A stretch of DNA of 64,000 nucleotides from Caldilineaceae bacterium (GTDB lineage Bacteria > Chloroflexota > Anaerolineae > Caldilineales > Caldilineaceae). Each line of letters opens with the position of its first letter. Within the stretch, counting starts at the first letter, position 1. The translations under genes were made by a program, and so were the position numbers. Positions 36,725 to 45,262 of the stretch are shown piece after piece. The notes under the pieces are model-generated. The model had not been told where the DNA came from and did not search any database. It saw only the letters and a list, made by a program, of their open reading frames with translations. The stretch spans positions 1 through 64,000 of the forward strand of contig JAJDTL010000020.1 in the NCBI GenBank assembly GCA_022827195.1, read 5' to 3'.

Positions 36725-37157
36725 ATCAATATTGGATGAGCCAGTCAGGGAACTAACAACAGGAGGAGGTTTTACACAAGCAGCTGGAGGAGTAGAGGGA
36801 GATAAACATCTTACCGGAGCGGGTAAGATACTGTTCTTCAGCGGGCGATGGGGCCCGCCACGTTTGGTCATACGTTTGGATACGCATTTCCCTGTGCTCC
36901 TTCTCCGCCTGGTCTGTGCGTGTGCGGTACGGACCGGGCTTCGAACACTGCTTGCTGCAAGATGGAAGTTGCGCCGGCAGACCTCTTGCGGGGCCTATGC
37001 CGGGCCGTTGTGCCTCCGAATTTGCGAAGGTTGGCGACAGTATACACAGCGTTGGGGCGTGTGTCAAGTCCGGTTTTTCTGTTTCTGGTATTCGGCGATC
37101 GTGTGTTTGCAAGACGGAATGGCTGCGCGCGCGGGGTATTTTCCGAGCTCAGATTCG

Positions 37158-37388
37158 TTACGGGGTCTTCTTCCGTTCAAGCCGTTCAAGATGCTCGCGC
37201 AGGGCGCGGTTGATGTCGGACTGGTAGCCGCGGCCGTTCCTGGCGCGGGCTCTGAACCAGGCGATGATGTCCGCATCCAGTCGCAGGGTTATCTGTCGCT
37301 TTACGGGGCGGTAGAAGAGCCCGCGGCGGGCGTCCGACCAATCGAGGAGCTCGGGGATGTCGGTTGTGTCGACAGTATGCCTACCCAG
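37158..37388 (-). CDS. BrnA-family (CopG/RHH-like) antitoxin, start codon unclear
   Basis: The minus strand reads VDTTDIPELLDWSDARRGLF, YRPVKRQITLRLDADIIAWF and RARNGRGYQSDINRALREHL before TAA at 37158. This matches the short BrnA-type antitoxin pattern (RPVKxQxTLRLDADxxxWF ... GYQxxINxxLRE), a ribbon-helix-helix DNA-binding and toxin-neutralising protein. No ATG, GTG or TTG occurs in frame downstream of the TAA at 37416; a CTG at 37388 is the only near-start. Either a rare start is used or the 5' end is damaged. No BrnT toxin gene is found beside it. Confidence 0.65.
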   Translation of the reverse strand: MGRHTVDTTDIPELLDWSDARRGLFYRPVKRQITLRLDADIIAWFRARARNGRGYQSDINRALREHLERLERKKTP

Positions 37389-37470
37389 TGTACCAGAAAG
37401 TATATCAGAGGGCGTTTATTTCCGTTGTCAGGGCAATTTTCCGACCTGCGATGTATGTAGTTGCGATCAA

Positions 37471-37755
37471 TCACTGGGCCGCGAGAGAAGAAAACGGGTG
37501 CATGCCGGAGGTTGCGGCGGGCAATCGCAGACGTCTGAACCAGATTGTTGGGGATTGGGGCAAGCGAAGGACTGCTGGGCGGACGCGGGGCGGGTTGCGG
37601 TTCTGGTGGCGACGGGCGTGCCAGAATGTAAAGAGTTTGAGCATTTCGATACCGACGACCTGGTTGGCTTCAATGTAGTCGAGCACGACGCCGGGCGCGA
37701 CCTCTTCGGACTCGACAATAGGCGAATCGTCAAGATGGAAGTAGAGGGGGCCGGC
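37471..37755 (-). pseudogene. DUF2283 protein remnant
   Basis: On the minus strand, the frame after TAA (37756-37758) reads AGPLYFHLDDSPIVESEEVA then PGVVLDYIEANQVVGIEML, the core of DUF2283 (LYxxLxDxPIVESEEVxPGVVLDY). The beginning is missing: the codon before is a stop preceded in the same frame by RRIYQ, so a nonsense change probably separates it from the N terminus. Beyond VVGIEML the sequence no longer resembles the family. DUF2283 proteins often sit beside toxin-antitoxin genes, as here next to the BrnA-like gene. Confidence 0.55.
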
Positions 37756-37830
37756 TTACTGGTAGATGCGTCGCTTCAATTGTTTGTCGACCTGTGTTGG
37801 GCCGACGAAAGCCTGACCTGGATCGCCCCG

Positions 37831-38055
37831 CTAATTGTTGGTCCGTGCTTTGTGGTAGGCCGGATTGTTGGGATTCAGCTGATTGGCCCCATTGTCCTGT
37901 GCCGCTTTGTAGGCCCTGTTGTTGGGGTTCTTTTGGTTGGCGCGGTGGTCCAGGTCGCGCTGGTTTCTCTTTGAGCTTGTAACTTCCTCCAGCGCGTATT
38001 CCACAAGCGCCGCTTTAATGAATTTCACCGTTCTGACAAGCAGGGTCTTGACCAT
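37831..38055 (-). CDS. Small protein with two ANQxNPNNxAY repeats
   Basis: 74 residues from ATG 38055, with GGAGG 9 nt upstream on the minus strand. The N-terminal part (MVKTLLVRTVKFIKAALVEY) is amphipathic or weakly hydrophobic and basic. The C-terminal part holds two similar units, RANQKNPNNRAYKAAQ and GANQLNPNNPAYHKAR. I have seen comparable NPNNxAY tails in unannotated small bacterial proteins, but no function is known to me. It sits just upstream of the DUF2283 and BrnA remnants on the same strand. Confidence 0.6.
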   Translation of the reverse strand: MVKTLLVRTVKFIKAALVEYALEEVTSSKRNQRDLDHRANQKNPNNRAYKAAQDNGANQLNPNNPAYHKARTNN

Positions 38056-38201
38056 CGTGCTGTTCCTCCACACACTTAGTGATTCCCGTCCCCGCACACG
38101 CTGGGTTGCGTTCCGGGCTGGAGCCCACTTCAGACATGCTCAGAGTGGGAATGGCAGACGTTCCGCCGGGATTCCTGAACTACCCCTCCAGACAAGACTG
38201 C

Positions 38202-38606
38202 TCAATCTTGGAGCGACATCTGCGACTCGGCGATCAGGGAAGAAATGACTTTTCTGACAACATCAGAAGAGAGAATCTCGCTCAGAATGTCTGCAAGTTG
38301 CTTTTCAGAGTCTGCTTTCCATTCTCGCCCATCCAAAATACTATCGACATTGACTGGAAAGGCAGAGACAAGAGAATAATCGACCCTTACTACACTCACG
38401 CTGTACTGTTGCAATGCCGGTGCGACAATGTACAAGGTCGCTATAAAACTCTCGGGATTTCTCGTTTCATTGTTACGACGTACTTCGCCTACTAGGACTT
38501 CGTCCGTAAGTTTTCCCAACAGCCCCGCCTGTTCCTGCAAAATCACTGCAGGAGTCCGTGCCGTATCCAAGCCTACCAGGTCTCCCCACAGATTTTGGAC
38601 CGTCAT
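38202..38606 (-). CDS. Uncharacterised 134-residue protein paired with the EEP-family gene
   Basis: Not recognised. MTVQNLWGDLVGLDTARTPA begins a mostly helical-looking N terminus (AVILQEQAGLLGKLTDEVLV), then TRNPESFIATLYIVAPALQQY and a helical end (KQLADILSEILSSDVVRKVISSL). AAGGA lies 7 nt before the ATG, inside the 14-bp gap to the upstream EEP-family gene, so the two are co-transcribed. Composition is visibly more AT-rich than the core genes. It may be an accessory or immunity partner of the phosphodiesterase-like protein, but this is only context. Confidence 0.6.
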   Translation of the reverse strand: MTVQNLWGDLVGLDTARTPAVILQEQAGLLGKLTDEVLVGEVRRNNETRNPESFIATLYIVAPALQQYSVSVVRVDYSLVSAFPVNVDSILDGREWKADSEKQLADILSEILSSDVVRKVISSLIAESQMSLQD

Positions 38607-38620
38607 AGTTTGTCCTTCCC

Positions 38621-39439
38621 TCAGATGTTGAGTCTGAACAAGAGCGGAAAATGGTCGGAAGCCTCACGTGAGTCGGGTATTCCGCGAGCGTTCATCAGGG
38701 AATTCGTTTCGGCATCCGTCAGGATCTTGAGCTCTCCGCTTGGGAACAGTGGCACCAGTTCGGGCCTCAAGAGCACCTGATCGAACATGTGCCAGTAGTA
38801 GTTTAAGGGCCTCGACGAAGCGTCATAGTAGTAGGTTCCAGGCGGCCCTGTTGACTCGTCGCCGAGAAGCGACCACATAGGATTATAAAAGAAATCTCGA
38901 TCTTTTCCGAGCACCTTTCGGCTGCTCCGTATCGCAATTCTCTTGTCCATTAGGCCGTGGAACCCCTCGCCCGATGTGACACCTGGATCAAATGGATTCA
39001 TATTCAGGTCTCCTACAACAACTGTCCGCTTATGGCCGACCGCTTGCTCGGCATCCTCTATCTGTTGTCTCCAGCGCGGGGCTAACTGCATCTGATCCTC
39101 ATTATTGAGGTAAAGTTTGCTGGGCAGGTGGGCAGCGACCAAGAGGATTTGTAAATCGCTGATCGGATTTCTGAAGTGTCGGATGGACAAATCACCTTCT
39201 TCTGCGACGGATCTCAACCAACGTTTGGGGAACCGAGTATAAATGTCTATTCTCTGCGATGCACTGAACGGGAAAGAGAAACTTGGGTCTGATCTTGAGT
39301 TTAACTGCATAAGCATATCGGAGCGTTCAATTTCACATTCCGCCAAAATCAAGACATCTACTTCATGAATCTCAGCGAGTTCTCCAATTGCATTCTGCAG
39401 CGGTTTTTTCTTTATGTTCCAGAACAAGAAGGTCATCAT
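38621..39439 (-). CDS. Endonuclease/exonuclease/phosphatase (EEP) superfamily protein
   Basis: 272 residues; the AP-endonuclease/DNase I-like fold cleaves phosphodiesters or phosphate esters with a divalent metal. Motifs in order: FLFWNIKK (Asn metal contact), LILAECEIE (E34), LLVAAHLPSK (H104), VVVGDLNMNPF (D144, N146) and EASDHFPLLF (D262, H263). All catalytic residues of the family seem present. There is no signal peptide, so it should be cytoplasmic. AT-richer composition than neighbours and the linked 134-residue gene suggest horizontal acquisition, possibly as an effector. Confidence 0.82.
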   Translation of the reverse strand: MMTFLFWNIKKKPLQNAIGELAEIHEVDVLILAECEIERSDMLMQLNSRSDPSFSFPFSASQRIDIYTRFPKRWLRSVAEEGDLSIRHFRNPISDLQILLVAAHLPSKLYLNNEDQMQLAPRWRQQIEDAEQAVGHKRTVVVGDLNMNPFDPGVTSGEGFHGLMDKRIAIRSSRKVLGKDRDFFYNPMWSLLGDESTGPPGTYYYDASSRPLNYYWHMFDQVLLRPELVPLFPSGELKILTDAETNSLMNARGIPDSREASDHFPLLFRLNI

Positions 39440-39787
39440 GAGTCAAAGTTTCGCAAAGACGCTTCAAATGATGCAGATGGGAAGACACATTCACTTTAGA
39501 TATGGGCCCAAAGCTTAGGCCACAAGCCAAGGTGTATAGTGGGGCGCTTCAGTGAGAATTCTGGGGAGGAACTGTTCGATGGTCAAGGAGCAAAGGAACT
39601 AGCATTCTGCCGCCAGCCCCGCACTCTCCGTCCGCCTATTCCCCCATGCGCTGATGGCTCCGCGCGCCACTTGGCTGACAGACGTCGCACCGCCTCGCGG
39701 GTCTCCTCCCAGAGCCCGGTCGCTCCGGCTCGCCTGCCCCTAGCCGGCCAGGCCTGCAGACTGGAAGATCCTGGCGCCGTCAGGTCA
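39440..39787. other. 348-bp gap with no supported gene
   Basis: Between the EEP gene start and the SH3 pseudogene stop, both minus-strand. The 39539-39811 plus frame has no family motif. No terminator is evident. Confidence 0.4.
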
Positions 39788-40742
39788 TTATTCGGCATAT
39801 TCCTTCAATAGGCTCACCGTCAAATCCTGTATTGCAATTTCGCAGGCAAGCTTGGCAAATAGCTCGTTTTCCGGCTCTGGAATCTCGTTGGCAACCAACC
39901 ACTCCAGCCAGAACGCCCTTGGGGCCATTCTGAGCTTCTGGGTCACACCGGCCAGATCCAGTTGTTTGCCGTTCGAGTGAACCACCCAAAACATTCTACT
40001 ATGGCTCAACCCGCATTTTTCCATGGCCGTTATAAATAGCGGAACATAGTACGCTATTCGCCTTTCCTGCTCATCCTCAGGCAGCCCGAAAAAGCTCCCC
40101 CTAGGCCGTACATTGAAATAGAAGCCTTCGTAGTCGTTGAGAGCAAGCAGCCTCGCCAACCGCTTCGTCTCTTGCTGCGCCTGTTCCTGCGCACTCGCGG
40201 TCGCCGTGGGCGCAGGTGTGTCAGTCGGCATGGGCGTAGCCGTAGGAATCGGTGTCGGCGTTGCAACAATCTGCACGTCGTCGGCACGGCTTGCCGTCAC
40301 ATACGGCGCGTAGATCCACGCCGGCTTGCCGTCGTAATCGATCTGCCACCAGTCGCCGGCCAAAATCTTGCCGGTGATGCGGAACTCCACGCCCGCCTCG
40401 GCTGTACCGAGAACTACGTGACGCGTTCCTGGGCCTCTTCTCACGTTTATCCTTCGGCTGAGCGAGGCAATGGCATCAGCCGGTACGGGCGTTTCCGTCG
40501 ACGTTAGAGTCGGGGACGGTGTTGACGTCTGGGACGGCGCAGGTGTCGGCGCGATGGCTGTTTCGACGGCGGCCAGGCGCTGAGCGAAGTCGTCCCGTGA
40601 GGCAAAGAGATCGGCGACTTTGGAAGTCGGGCTTTCGATCTCTGGCCGCCAGACTCTCAAGGGTGAGGTCGGTCTGTGCCATGAGCAGCCCGGGCGCAAG
40701 CAGGGCAAGGAGAACGATCCCGGTGATCAGATACTTTCTCAT
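39788..40742 (-). pseudogene. Secreted SH3b-domain protein interrupted by one frameshift
   Basis: ATG 40742 opens with a clear signal peptide, MRKYLITGIVLLALLAPGLL then MAQTDLTLESLAAR. This frame degenerates after ~35 residues. A shift of one base near 40640 enters the frame IESPTSKVADLFASRDDFAQ then RLAAVETAIAPTPAPSQTST, an SH3b domain (RRINVRRGPGTRHVVLGTAE..WWQIDYDGKPAWIYAPYV), a Thr/Pro linker and a ~130-residue C-terminal domain ending at 39788. Apart from the one shift the product is intact, so it is either a recent pseudogene or an assembly error. The C-terminal domain is not recognised. Confidence 0.75.
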
Positions 40743-40744
40743 GC

Positions 40745-40778
40745 GAGGGATCCCCGAATAAGAGGGATCCCTGAATAA
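40745..40778. repeat. 17-bp tandem duplication upstream of the SH3 gene
   Basis: GAGGGATCCCCGAATAA (40745-40761) is followed directly by GAGGGATCCCTGAATAA (40762-40778), one mismatch, immediately before the minus-strand start. GGGATCCC is palindromic. The rest of 40779-41134 shows nothing else. Confidence 0.7.
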
Positions 40779-41134
40779 GATGTATGCCAAATGTGAGGGC
40801 GTAGCCTCCGCGTGGTTGGAGGATTGGATAGCGCCACCGCGGAGCCGGTTCGCAGCAGTCGTCAGGGGATGCAATAAGGCAGCTAAACCGTGCACAGCCT
40901 GCGTTCTGTCGGGGTTCCGATGTGGTCCAGCCAGCATAGCACATGTATTCTAACAAGCCAAAATGCATGTTCGAATGAGAGAGGAGAGAAGTTGCAACTC
41001 CTTCGGAGCCTCGGCACGGGCACGCCTCCCCTCGCACCGCCTGATCACCAGCCACCTTGCCTCTCCCAACCCCCTATGCTATCGTGCACGCCCATAACCA
41101 CACGGGCAACGCCACAAACGCAAAGGACCCAACC

Positions 41135-42205
41135 ATGACAACCCTATTCGGACGCGACTACACCCGCCGCGAGCTCCTCGACCTGGTCGGCGATATGTCG
41201 CAGCTGGCGGGGGCGCGCAAGGCCGAACTGGTCGAAGGCATCGAGCGCGGCTCCGACCTCATCGAGGTCTTCAACGCGTCCGGACTCTGTTTCTCAGTGC
41301 TGCCGGGACGGGCGCTCGATATCGCTTCGGCCCACTACAAGGGGATGTCGCTCTGCTTCCGCAGCAGCACCGGCGACGTCGGCCCGGCCTTCTACGAGCC
41401 GCAGGGCAACGGCTGGCTGCGCGGCTTCTACGGCGGTCTTACCGTCACCTGCGGCATGACCTTCACCGGCCACCCCGAGGTCGACCCCGAAGAGGAGAAC
41501 GAGGAGCTCGGCCTGCACGGGCGGCTAGCCTTCCTGCCGGCCAAGAACGTGGTCGCCAACGCCGGCTGGGAAGGGGAGCAGTACGTCGTGCGCATGCACG
41601 GCACAGTGCGCGAAGCGGTCGTCTTCGGCACCAACCTGGAGCTGACGCGCGAGATCTCGACCGTGCTGGGCGAGAAGTCGGTCCGCATCCATGACCGCAT
41701 CGAAAACCTGAGTGTCGACCCGTCGCCGCTGATGTTCGTCTACCATTGCAACCCCGGCTTTCCCGTGCTCGACAGCGGCACGCGCCTGCTGATCAACAGC
41801 GAGAAGACGACCGAATGGCTCGAGGACCGCGAGGTCGGGCCCGACGTGTACGCGGTCGCCAGGCCGCCACAGGAGGAGGCCCACGACGACGTCTTCGTGC
41901 ACCGGCCGGTCGCGGACGCGGATGGGAACGTGCACGTGGGGCTGGTCAACGACCGGCTGGCGCTGGGCCTCTACTGGAAGTTCCCGATCGCCGAGATCCC
42001 GCTCGTCAACCACTGGCAGCACTTCCACCGCGGCACCTACGTGACCGGTGTCGAGCCTGGCAACGTCAGCATGCTGGGCCGCGCCTGGAACCGGCGCGAG
42101 GGCTATCTCAACTACATTCAGCCCGGCGAAGTGCGCGAGTTTCACCTGGAGATCGGCGTGCTGGACGGGGCTGACGAGATCGGGGCGCTTGAGGGGAAGA
42201 TTTAG
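41135..42205 (+). CDS. DUF4432 / aldose-epimerase-like protein
   Basis: 356 residues from ATG 41135 (AAAGGA upstream; an in-frame ATG at 41057 has no ribosome site). DUF4432 proteins have the galactose-mutarotase beta-sandwich. The pattern is clear: SGLCFSVLPGRALDIASAHYKG, PQGNGWLRGFYGGLTVTCGMT, LMFVYHCNPGFPVLDSG and VNHWQHFHRGTYVTGVEPGN. Conserved histidines and the Cys-Gly-Met segment are in place. It probably acts on a sugar or sugar acid. A truncated HicB frame follows 22 bp downstream. Confidence 0.88.
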   Translation: MTTLFGRDYTRRELLDLVGDMSQLAGARKAELVEGIERGSDLIEVFNASGLCFSVLPGRALDIASAHYKGMSLCFRSSTGDVGPAFYEPQGNGWLRGFYGGLTVTCGMTFTGHPEVDPEEENEELGLHGRLAFLPAKNVVANAGWEGEQYVVRMHGTVREAVVFGTNLELTREISTVLGEKSVRIHDRIENLSVDPSPLMFVYHCNPGFPVLDSGTRLLINSEKTTEWLEDREVGPDVYAVARPPQEEAHDDVFVHRPVADADGNVHVGLVNDRLALGLYWKFPIAEIPLVNHWQHFHRGTYVTGVEPGNVSMLGRAWNRREGYLNYIQPGEVREFHLEIGVLDGADEIGALEGKI

Positions 42206-42227
42206 TGGTCAGAAGGCGGTGTATCTA

Positions 42228-42446
42228 ATGGAATATAAGGGATACACTGCCCATTTTGCCTTCAGTGAGGACGACGGAGGATTCGTGGGTCATATTGAAG
42301 TCATTGATGATATCGTCGGCTTTCACGGTGACACCGTGGAAGAGCTTCGTGCCGCTTTTGAAGAAGCGGTAGATGACTATGTTGAAACCTGCGAAAAGCT
42401 GGAGCGTTCCCCAGAAAAGCCCTGTTCGAGAGTAGCCAGAGGCTAG
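42228..42446 (+). CDS. Truncated HicB-like antitoxin, N-terminal domain only
   Basis: 72 residues from ATG 42228. MEYKGYTAHFAFSEDDGGFV, GHIEVIDDIVGFHGDTVEEL and AAFEEAVDDYVETCEKLERS are the HicB N-terminal RNase H-like domain. After PEKPCSR the usual ribbon-helix-helix DNA-binding part (FxxRLxPELHxxL..) is absent and the frame stops. No HicA toxin frame is seen nearby. It is either a decayed antitoxin or a solitary regulator without a DNA-binding domain. Confidence 0.78.
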   Translation: MEYKGYTAHFAFSEDDGGFVGHIEVIDDIVGFHGDTVEELRAAFEEAVDDYVETCEKLERSPEKPCSRVARG

Positions 42447-42476
42447 ATTCCAGTAGTCGGCAGACTAGCCTGCTTC

Positions 42477-43724
42477 TCACCCCTCACTCTTCGTTGCTTG
42501 TCGTTCCAGCCGCCCCAGCACCACGCAGACCGCGATCAAAATCCACGCCATCGAGTAGTTGATCCCCAGCGCGGTCTGGAAACTCCAGATCTCGGCGAGC
42601 TCGCCCGTCCACCAGGGCGGCAGCATCGCGCCCGCCGTCATCGCGACGTTGAGCAGGCCGGTCACCGCGCCGCTTTTGTCGGGGTAGAGGCGCGACCCGT
42701 AGGCCAGCGCGGTGGGAAAGAGCCCCGAGAGACTCAGACCGGTGAAGAAGACGCCGATCATCAGCACGATCGGATCTGTGCTGAGCAGCATGAGCGGATA
42801 GATTACGATCAGGACCACGGCGAGGACCAGCAGCGTCCTGGCATAGCCGATGCGCTCGGCAAACGCGGCGCAAATGAAACGCCCCGCGGTCAGGGCCACG
42901 TAGAAGACGGAAACCGATGAGATCGAGGCCAACGTACCGAGACCGGCTGACTCCTGCATGAAGAGCGCGACCCACGCCAGCAGGCTGTAGGCGACGCCGT
43001 TGTAGATGAAGGCGATCAGGAACAACGACAGGAAGCCCGCATTGCGCAACATGCCCCAGTCCAGCCCCTGCCCCCTGGCGTCCTCGCCCACGCTCGGTCC
43101 GTTGGAACGATAGAAGAACGACGAGATCCCCCCATAGACAAGCCAGATCAGTCCGGTCGCGGCAACCGTCCAGCGCCAGCGAACGCCCCACTGCAGAACA
43201 AAGCCGAAGACGAGCGGTGAGATGGTCGCGCCGACCGCGTAGACGCCGTGGAGCACGTTAAGCGCGCGCGCGCGGCTGTCCGGGTTGGCATCGGCAATCA
43301 TGGCGTTGATGCCGGTCGCGAGCGAGGCCTGCGCGATGCTGATCAGGGCGAAGCCGCCGAGAAAGAGCAGCCACGGCCGCGCCGCCGCGGTAAGTGCCAG
43401 CGTAGCCGCCACCGCCAGCGCCGCAATCCAGACCAGTCGATGATAGCCGATGCGGTCGGAGCCGATTCCGGCCAGCAGGTTGCCCACGACCCCGCCCCCG
43501 GCCCGCGCCCAGAAGATATAGCCGATCATCCCCAGGGTCAGCCCTGTCGCCAGGTACTCTTCGGTGAGGAAGGGCATGACCGACGGGATTAGCACGGCGG
43601 CCGTGCCGATGAAGAGATAGCCGGCCAGGCCGAGCAAGGTCACAGGTGTGAGGAGGGACGTGAGAGGCAGGGCAGGCGCATCTCTGCCGTCGGTCTTCTC
43701 CTCCTGCGGTCTCTCTTGGCTCAT
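42477..43724 (-). CDS. Major facilitator superfamily transporter 2, coupled to the metal ABC operon
   Basis: 415 residues with ~12 hydrophobic segments; N-terminal half TLGMIGYIFWARAGGGVVGN and LLAGIGSDRIGYHRLVWIAA (motif A region), second half SRLYPDKSGAVTGLLNVAMT. It resembles YbfB/CynX-type MFS proteins; the substrate is unknown. Its ATG shares ATGA (43721-43724) with the stop of the metal permease gene, so it is very probably translated from the metal operon mRNA. A role in handling the same metal, a chelate or a related toxic compound is possible. Confidence 0.85.
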   Translation of the reverse strand: MSQERPQEEKTDGRDAPALPLTSLLTPVTLLGLAGYLFIGTAAVLIPSVMPFLTEEYLATGLTLGMIGYIFWARAGGGVVGNLLAGIGSDRIGYHRLVWIAALAVAATLALTAAARPWLLFLGGFALISIAQASLATGINAMIADANPDSRARALNVLHGVYAVGATISPLVFGFVLQWGVRWRWTVAATGLIWLVYGGISSFFYRSNGPSVGEDARGQGLDWGMLRNAGFLSLFLIAFIYNGVAYSLLAWVALFMQESAGLGTLASISSVSVFYVALTAGRFICAAFAERIGYARTLLVLAVVLIVIYPLMLLSTDPIVLMIGVFFTGLSLSGLFPTALAYGSRLYPDKSGAVTGLLNVAMTAGAMLPPWWTGELAEIWSFQTALGINYSMAWILIAVCVVLGRLERQATKSEG

Positions 43725-45220
43725 TCTGCAACCGTTTCGTTGGCGAGCTGTGTACGGCGGAAGGCGCGGGCGCGGTCTTCCCCGTGCGCAGTCAGCGAGA
43801 TGAAATCATCCTCGACCTGCACCAGGTTGTGCGCGTCCAGCCGGCGCAGAATGCGCTCCATCTTGGCCGGCGACCAGCGGAAATGGCGGTGGAGCGTCGA
43901 AACGGCCAGCTCGTCGCTCTCGGCCGCGATCCCCTGATGGTGCTGAATATGGCCGAGGACGACCTGATTGTCAAAACTGCGCTGCTGGTTGCGGCGTCGG
44001 ACCGTGGTCGAGACGAGGCCGTACTTCGGCGAGAAGACCCACGCCGCCATGAAGAAAAGAAAGATCATCAGCACCATCGAGGCCGAGATCGAGGAGTCCC
44101 ACTGCTCGACCAGTTCAAGGCCGAGGAGATCGTTCAGGTTCTTCAAAATATCGTCTATCCGCACGAGGCCGAGCAGGCTGCCGCGGGCGAGATCGTAGCC
44201 GCTGTACGCGCCGGCCGCGCCGATCAGCGCACTGTAGGCCAGCATGCGCGGCAGACGGTCGGTCAGCAGGTAGGCCGCCGCCGGCGGGATGATGAAAAAT
44301 GCCACCACCAGGATCGAGCCGACCGCGTCGAACGCGCCGACCGCAACCAGGCTGACCATCACCATCAGCCCGTAGTGGAGCAGCGTGGGGCGGAAGCCGA
44401 GCGCGGCCGCAAGCGTCGGGTCGAAGGTGGTAAGTTTGAGCTCCTTGTAGAAGAGAACAACCCCGCAGAGCGTCAGCAGCGTCAACACGGCCATGACCGT
44501 GATCGACTTGGGCCAGAAGACGAGGACCGGCTCCGTCCGTGTGAACCCGGCCTGCCACGCCTGCGCCGGGCTGTACTCCCCGCAGTTGGTGCAGATCGTT
44601 GTGAACTCGGCCCTCTCGTCGCGCGGGTTGATGCCGAGCTCGCGGCAGTTGGTGCACTGGCGCGTCAACTCCGCGCGTGCGTCGTCGGGCGCAATCGTCA
44701 CCGTCTCGCAGCCATCGAGACAGTGGCTGTTGGTATTGGCCCAGGCAACGCCGATTTCGCCGACCATGACGGCGTCCTCGTCGAGGTGGACGTCTTCGAC
44801 GAAGCGCGACACCAGGATCACGGCCAGGGCAAAGAGCAGCGGGAACGCCAGCCCCAGCGCGGCATCCTGCTTGACCAGGCCGGAACGGTAGATCAGCTCA
44901 GTCAGCACGACCGTGGCGACGCCGGCCGCGGCCGCGCCGATGATCAGCCAGACCGAAGCGAGAGAAGGCTCGCGGCCAAGCAGCGAGCTCATCACCATGA
45001 AGGCCACGACGATGCCAAGGAGCACCGTGTGGCTGATGGCGTCGCTGGTCAGCGACATGCCGCGCAGCAGCAGAAACGTCCCCAGCAGCGCGCCCGAGAC
45101 GGCGATGAGCGCACCGACCAGCGTCGCGGTGTTGCGCGGATCGCGCAGGAAGCCGTTGAGCTCCTCGCGGGCTACGAAATTGAGTAGGAACTGGATGACG
45201 AGCTCTTCGAGCTGAAACAT
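43721..45220 (-). CDS. Metal ABC transporter permease (ABC-3 family) with Cys-rich insert and C-terminal winged helix
   Basis: 499 residues against ~280 for a standard ZnuB/MntB permease. The membrane core is typical: GTFLLLRGMSLTSDAISHTV, KELKLTTFDPTLAAALGF and DAVGSILVVAFFIIPPAAAYLLTDRL. Two additions stand out. First, residues ~160-235 form an extramembrane insert with six cysteines, C167-x3-C171, C189-x2-C192 and C210-x2-C213 (CTNC twice), resembling a zinc-ribbon. Second, residues ~405-499 form a winged helix of the DtxR type (TLHRHFRWSPAKMERILRRL). The gene lies between permease 1 and the MFS gene in a five-gene minus-strand operon. Confidence 0.9.
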   Translation of the reverse strand: MFQLEELVIQFLLNFVAREELNGFLRDPRNTATLVGALIAVSGALLGTFLLLRGMSLTSDAISHTVLLGIVVAFMVMSSLLGREPSLASVWLIIGAAAAGVATVVLTELIYRSGLVKQDAALGLAFPLLFALAVILVSRFVEDVHLDEDAVMVGEIGVAWANTNSHCLDGCETVTIAPDDARAELTRQCTNCRELGINPRDERAEFTTICTNCGEYSPAQAWQAGFTRTEPVLVFWPKSITVMAVLTLLTLCGVVLFYKELKLTTFDPTLAAALGFRPTLLHYGLMVMVSLVAVGAFDAVGSILVVAFFIIPPAAAYLLTDRLPRMLAYSALIGAAGAYSGYDLARGSLLGLVRIDDILKNLNDLLGLELVEQWDSSISASMVLMIFLFFMAAWVFSPKYGLVSTTVRRRNQQRSFDNQVVLGHIQHHQGIAAESDELAVSTLHRHFRWSPAKMERILRRLDAHNLVQVEDDFISLTAHGEDRARAFRRTQLANETVAE

Positions 45221-45221
45221 T

Positions 45222-45262
45222 GATGGTCAGTGGCCGGTTGCCAGTTGCCAGCGGCTAGCGGT
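45222..45262 (-). repeat. Family B repeat between the two metal permease genes
   Basis: Plus-strand GTCAGTGGCCGGTTGCCAGT then TGCCAGCGGCTAGCGGTC. Its minus-strand reading GGCAACTGGCAACC is identical to the unit of the 24-kb array. It overlaps the last codons of permease 1 and reaches the permease 2 start. Confidence 0.7.

Noticed and set aside
36678..37460. 260-residue plus-strand open frame
   Set aside because: No ribosome site or domain; it lies antisense to the BrnA-like gene, which has clear family residues.
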